From Kluyveromyces lactis (Eukaryota; Ascomycota; Saccharomycetes; Saccharomycetales; Saccharomycetaceae), in the NCBI RefSeq assembly GCF_000002515.2, contig NC_006040.1, forward strand, positions 1,240,001 through 1,304,000: 64,000 nt of DNA, given 5' to 3'. Position 1 is the first letter of the stretch; each line of letters starts with the position of its first letter. This document shows, in pieces, positions 60,224 to 64,000 of the stretch. The position numbers were made by a program, and so were the translations under genes. The notes under the pieces were generated by a model. That model did not search any database, was not told the DNA's origin, and worked only from the letters and a program-made list of their open reading frames with translations.

Positions 60224-60547
60224 ATGCCTGTCGATGTTCCTCGGTATGTTTTGCAAATATGTTTCCTTTCTCATTGAATCAATTGTGGAAATGATTTAAC
60301 CGTTAATACTAACACTATAAACCGTTACAATAGCTCCGTTATCGCCAAATTAATGTTCTTCACCGTCGCCATGGTGGTACTCCCTGTGCTGACTTTTTTC
60401 TGGCTTCAAGAACATACAGATAATACTCTAGTAAGTGGTGGTTTAGCTGCTGCCATGGCCAATCTGGTGCTAATTGCATATGTAATAATGGCATTCCAAG
60501 AAGATTCCTCATCATCTGAGGACGACGAAACGAAGAAAGAAAAATGA
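60224..60547 (+). CDS. VMA21: V-ATPase assembly factor Vma21, gene with one intron
   Basis: Exon 1 is 60224-60243 (MPVDVPR, interrupted in the Arg codon) and exon 2 is 60334-60547. Joined, they give exactly 77 residues, the length of S. cerevisiae Vma21 (YGR105W), with the same opening plan (M-VDVPR-VI-KLM). Two membrane helices (about 14-33 and 41-62) bracket the GGLAAAMAN loop. The C-terminus KKEK is a dilysine ER-retrieval signal, as KKED is in S. cerevisiae. Vma21 guides assembly and ER exit of the Vo proton channel. It lies beside VOA1, its working partner. Confidence 0.94.
60244..60333 (+). other. Spliceosomal intron of VMA21
   Basis: A 90-base intron with donor GTATGT (60244-60249), exact branch site TACTAAC (60307-60313) and acceptor TAG (60331-60333), the first AG after the branch site. 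Removing it restores the conserved N-terminus. Confidence 0.95.
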
Positions 60548-60662
60548 AAGCCGTATGGATATTTTATTGTTACTCTGTCGATTCCATACCTATACGTATA
60601 TCTAGATATACCTGGCTAAATATATATCAATTGAAATAATAAATTCTTTTCTATTTGTGTGA

Positions 60663-61466
60663 TTAGTTGTTCTTCTTTAATGGGTTAGCGGACTTCTCCA
60701 AAGCTCCGTACGAAATATCAAGAGAAGCGAGCCATGAGATAGCAACGACTAAGATTGCAAGAAGCAGGCCTGACACTATCAAGCAACTTAGCAATCCTTC
60801 AGTCCATAAGGAACTCAATGCGTCGCTATCCTCTGGTTCATCCTCATGTGAGTTTTCTGGATCGTCAACACCAACGTCCTTAGAAGTCTCACCATTTCTC
60901 AAACTTTTCAACTTCGTACTGCTATCGCTGCTTGTTGGAACCCTAAGCACTATGTTATCAATGTTCTTCAAAGAGTCTTCCATGAATGCATACATTGTCT
61001 GTAAGAAATCGTCCAACTCTGCAATATCGTAATTCTCTTTGGTGAATTCCACCACAACCGCCTTATCACTTGATGAAAACTTGTAACGTAACAGGTCACT
61101 AGCAGAAGCAGGGATCTCATTGATCTGCATCAAATTCGCATGGTCAAACCCACTCTTTAAAGCATCGACGTTCTGCTCTTCCAATACTGTCACGAGACTA
61201 GTCTCGAACAATGCCGTTAAAAATGGATACGTCTGGGCATGTTTCTCATCGAAATGATCCAGTAAATTGAAATTATCAAATTGTAACACAACTAATGGCT
61301 CCTCGTTATTGCTCAACAACAAAAGCTCTACCAAATAGTTCACTTGTTTTGTTTCAACTGGGTTGATATAACGATGTGCATTCACTGACAAGAACGAAGT
61401 CATGTCTCCTGCTAAAACACCTTGGAAAATCCATAAGAACCCTAAAAGCACCGAAAGACAAAGCAT
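60663..61466 (-). CDS. VOA1: V-ATPase Vo assembly protein Voa1
   Basis: The 267-residue type I membrane protein (265 in S. cerevisiae, YGR106C) works with Vma21 in Vo assembly in the ER. It has a signal peptide (1-19, cleavage near VLAG), a lumenal domain (20-200), an acidic linker, one membrane helix (about 226-248) and a short cytosolic tail ending KKNN, a KKxx ER-retrieval signal. It converges on VMA21 with a 115-bp gap, so two partners in one assembly pathway share a locus, as in S. cerevisiae. Confidence 0.92.
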   Translation of the reverse strand: MLCLSVLLGFLWIFQGVLAGDMTSFLSVNAHRYINPVETKQVNYLVELLLLSNNEEPLVVLQFDNFNLLDHFDEKHAQTYPFLTALFETSLVTVLEEQNVDALKSGFDHANLMQINEIPASASDLLRYKFSSSDKAVVVEFTKENYDIAELDDFLQTMYAFMEDSLKNIDNIVLRVPTSSDSSTKLKSLRNGETSKDVGVDDPENSHEDEPEDSDALSSLWTEGLLSCLIVSGLLLAILVVAISWLASLDISYGALEKSANPLKKNN

Positions 61467-61847
61467 TTTCGTTCTCTCGATTGTATATCTTGTCGAAACA
61501 GTCCCTAGTACCGGTGAAACCGTATCGAGTTGCTGAGTTGGCTCACTTTAAATTAGTCTGAATATGTTCATAGCTAAAGGTTGGTTTTTGAAGCTTCAGT
61601 TGATGTTGAAATTCCCCTATCAAAATGTTGGTCCGGGTAATAACATGTGAGATACTCTCTTCTCTTGTCGTCATCATGCTAAATGCAGCCAGTTAAGCTT
61701 CAACTTGGCATGAACAAGACCCATCGGCCACTACTTCTATTTTATTGTAGTTTAATATGATATCTGGACTGGCCATTGCCAGCTCAAGGTTATTGATGTC
61801 GGAGATCAGCCTCAATTCCATGAGTAAAAGTATCTTATTGACTTTGA
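61467..61847. promoter_or_regulatory. VOA1-Zn cluster gene divergent promoter with Reb1 site
   Basis: CGGGTAA (61634-61640) is a consensus Reb1 site near the middle. No other strong motif or gene is seen. The S. cerevisiae gene order ends at VOA1. Confidence 0.5.
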
Positions 61848-63722
61848 ATGATGAGTGAAGATAAGAGAAATGGCAAGAGAAAGACTCCTGGTGAGATGAT
61901 TATAGAATTTGGAGATGGCAGGGGGAAGAAGAGGGCTCGAGCTAGTGGCAGAACGCCTACTTCGTGTAGATCATGTGCCAAATCAAAGAAAAAATGTACA
62001 AGAGAATCGGATAGAGGACCATGCCAATTGTGTGAGAATCGAGGCATTGAATGCAGTTTTATGCAGGGTGAGCCAGACTCTTTGCCCACTATGATGGAAC
62101 ATGAATGGCTCGCGGTGTTTTTGAATGAGGATGCGCCTTTTTACAATTTGAACACTTTAAATCGGACGCCGCAAAGCCCCCAGCAGAGGTATGTCCGTCG
62201 ATCTTTAAATTATTCCGGTTCTGGTGGGGTCTACTATGGGATTCTGGGTGAATACGACCCGCTGCTTCGAGATAAATTCTTCCAATACGATGATAACAAC
62301 GAGTGTTTGTTCCATGAGAAATTTTTCAGACGTATTGAACAACATGGGTTTTCATCGATCTTTGCTTATAAGAAATCTGACGTTGCAGAGCTTGAGAATT
62401 TCAATTTGATCAACTTGACTCATGACCTTGATTCATACCTGCAGAAAGTTGGAAAGCTTCAGGTGTATATTCCTGCGTTGCTTACTCTTTATGTGAAGTT
62501 TATCTTGCCAGATTTACCGATCTTTGATGGTCAAGCCATCAATTCTGTGTTTGCCTCATCAGATGACATCGGATCAGAGCGTGATTACGGTGAGTTTTCA
62601 GACCCATTGCTGTTACTGTTGTTATACCGCTTGACTTATAGATGGTTTTACTACGATACATCGATACCGATGAAGGGTTTGGATATTATGAAGGGGAACG
62701 ACTTACAATTCATTTTCGGAGAAGAATTCTTTACAGTCGTCTGGAATCAAATCAATAGGGAATTGATTGCCCCAACTCTAACAACACTTAAATGCATGAT
62801 TATTTTCTACCATATTATAAGTTTCAAGAACACAGGCTATCGTACCCCTTTTGAGGCTAATTTCCTCAGCTCTATAATCAATACAGCGTACATTATGGGA
62901 CTTCATATTGATTGTGCGGATTGGAATATACCCAAAGATGAAAAGAACCTTCGTAAAAGGTTATGGTGGGTTATCTTACTATTGGAAACCTGGAATAAAC
63001 TCGCATATTCGTTGCCAACATTAACTCTGAACAACGGCACTCTAGGTGAGGACGGACTTTCTTCAGTGGACTGTTTTAGCATGTTCGATGACATTGATGA
63101 TTTTTTCCCAACTTCCACCGTGTACTCCTTTTATTTATTCGTGAACTTGACATGTACTACTTGCAACCTGGTGAAAACTCTTTTCCAAGGCGAAATATCT
63201 ATGAATGATCCTAAGATTTCCCATTACGATGATTTGTTGAATGGATGGTTTAACGAATATTCTACATTGCCGTTAGACGCAAATGTATCTTATAGTAGCA
63301 TTACGCTTTGCTATGTCGTTTCCAAGATTCTTATATTGAGGTTAAAATTCAAACTGATAGCCGATGACTTGCAATATAACAAGCTTTGTTTCGATGATTC
63401 CATATTACTGTTCAACCAAGCGATGGAAATTTTACAAGGCAGTTCTGCGTCAGGTGTAAGTTGCTTCTGGTACAACTTTTCGAGGTCACAGTTCTTCTAT
63501 CTGAGAGATCTTTTACTTATCTTAATGATGATTGCAAATGATAAAGCTCAATCGTTGAAGGTCTTCAGGCTTGTGAGAAGTTTCAGAGAATGGCTAGCAA
63601 ATAATGCTAGAACGTTAAAGATTGTATTACCGGCTTTGATTAGGATTAATATAACAATAGCTAGTCTTGGAAACCAAGTTAAAAGGCTTAGAGATGAGCC
63701 AGCATCAAAACTATATAATTAA
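61848..63722 (+). CDS. Zn2Cys6 (Gal4-type) transcription regulator
   Basis: The 624-residue protein has an N-terminal binuclear zinc cluster with all six cysteines: Cys40, 43, 50, 59, 62 and 69 (CX2CX6CX8CX2CX6C), preceded by basic residues (KKRARASGR). The central part contains the fungal-specific regulator domain, recognisable by LRKRLWWVILLLETWNKLAY (about 364-383). Two adjacent ATGs open the frame; either may be used. I do not recognise an S. cerevisiae orthologue and cannot name targets. Its tail-to-tail neighbour is an oligopeptide-transporter gene, which may be coincidence. Confidence 0.9.
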   Translation: MMSEDKRNGKRKTPGEMIIEFGDGRGKKRARASGRTPTSCRSCAKSKKKCTRESDRGPCQLCENRGIECSFMQGEPDSLPTMMEHEWLAVFLNEDAPFYNLNTLNRTPQSPQQRYVRRSLNYSGSGGVYYGILGEYDPLLRDKFFQYDDNNECLFHEKFFRRIEQHGFSSIFAYKKSDVAELENFNLINLTHDLDSYLQKVGKLQVYIPALLTLYVKFILPDLPIFDGQAINSVFASSDDIGSERDYGEFSDPLLLLLLYRLTYRWFYYDTSIPMKGLDIMKGNDLQFIFGEEFFTVVWNQINRELIAPTLTTLKCMIIFYHIISFKNTGYRTPFEANFLSSIINTAYIMGLHIDCADWNIPKDEKNLRKRLWWVILLLETWNKLAYSLPTLTLNNGTLGEDGLSSVDCFSMFDDIDDFFPTSTVYSFYLFVNLTCTTCNLVKTLFQGEISMNDPKISHYDDLLNGWFNEYSTLPLDANVSYSSITLCYVVSKILILRLKFKLIADDLQYNKLCFDDSILLFNQAMEILQGSSASGVSCFWYNFSRSQFFYLRDLLLILMMIANDKAQSLKVFRLVRSFREWLANNARTLKIVLPALIRINITIASLGNQVKRLRDEPASKLYN

Positions 63723-63786
63723 AAAGTTAAACAGTCGCGAGTAATAATGATATCAGGAGGTGATTAAAAGCCAATAGCACATTTTC

Positions 63787-64000
63787 TTATGGATATGAAC
63801 CTTTTCTTGGACCGAAATAACCGTCAAAAGCACTCGTTATATTTTTGAGAGTCTGCCTCCCCTCTCCACCATCAACACCGACGCCAACAATATTGTTTCC
63901 CCACCAGTCAATGGGCTTTGGTTTATATTTAACGGAAAAGAAGATAATGATTGCAGAAAAGGCAACGGCAGATGAGAACGCAGCAGCAAGCACGTAATTG
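63787..64000 (-). CDS. Oligopeptide transporter (OPT family), C-terminal part only
   Basis: The last 70 or so residues of a membrane protein whose gene continues beyond the window. The stretch NYVLAAAFSSAVAFSAII, a hydrophobic helix, and DWWGNNIVGVGVD a little later match the ending of fungal OPT transporters, where NYV and WWGN are typical. Such proteins import small peptides or glutathione-like compounds, some of them iron-linked, using protons. The frame is open to the window edge. Confidence 0.72.
   Translation of the reverse strand, partial: NYVLAAAFSSAVAFSAIIIFFSVKYKPKPIDWWGNNIVGVGVDGGEGRQTLKNITSAFDGYFGPRKGSYP

Noticed and set aside
1-64000. CRISPR arrays, prophage, bacterial-type operons or large tandem repeats
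   Set aside because: None is visible; the window is an ordinary yeast chromosome with conserved gene order.

Overview
The window is a stretch of nuclear chromosome from a budding yeast of the Saccharomycetaceae. Genes are dense and nearly all intronless. The one intron I found has the canonical GTATGT...TACTAAC...TAG signals. The proteins look most like Kluyveromyces, with K. lactis or a close relative as my best guess; this is a judgement from protein resemblance, not a database result. The gene order interleaves two Saccharomyces cerevisiae blocks: the chromosome VII run YGR088-YGR106 (CTT1, NNF2, UTP22, PRP31, DBF2, DRN1, VAS1, RRP46, TPC1, RGC1/ASK10, ESP1, TEL2, MDR1, PCP1, GTF1, NOP7, SRB5, VMA21, VOA1) and the chromosome XVI run YPR109-YPR117 (YPR109W, RPC40, DBF20, MRD1, PIS1, YPR114W, RGC1, RRG8, YPR117W). 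Single genes stand where S. cerevisiae has the pairs DBF2/DBF20 and ASK10/RGC1. That is the pattern expected of a lineage that did not undergo the yeast whole-genome duplication.

Layout. 1-5125: cytosolic catalase T and NNF2. 5231-7442: an old, broken LTR-retrotransposon remnant beside a tRNA-Thr(UGU) gene, the only clearly mobile-derived stretch. 7991-22496: UTP22, a YPR109W-like membrane protein with an apparent +1 frameshift, RPC40, PRP31, DBF2, DRN1 and MRD1. 23323-35745: VAS1 with dual starts, RRP46, TPC1, PIS1, YPR114W, RGC1, and a flavin-reductase-like gene with no counterpart at this place in S. cerevisiae. 35978-54706: RRG8, separase ESP1, TEL2, the giant lipid-transfer protein YPR117W and the Rab-GAP MDR1. 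54983-61466: PCP1, GTF1, NOP7, SRB5, VMA21 (with intron) and VOA1. 61848-64000: a Zn2Cys6 regulator and the 3' end of an oligopeptide-transporter gene, where the S. cerevisiae order ends.

Themes. Ribosome production is over-represented (UTP22, RPC40, MRD1, RRP46, NOP7), and each of these genes has PAC (GCGATGAG-type) and RRPE (AAAATTTT-type) promoter elements. Mitochondrial functions recur (VAS1 mitochondrial form, TPC1, RRG8, PCP1, GTF1, possibly the flavin reductase). Mitosis and checkpoint genes (DBF2, ESP1, TEL2) and V-ATPase assembly (VMA21, VOA1) make up most of the rest. I saw no CRISPR array, prophage or obvious gene-transfer island. The most curious details are small ones: the YPR109W frameshift, short upstream ORFs that end exactly on the starts of VAS1 (TAATG) and TPC1 (ATGA), the VMA21 intron, and a tail-to-tail coding overlap between RRG8 and ESP1.
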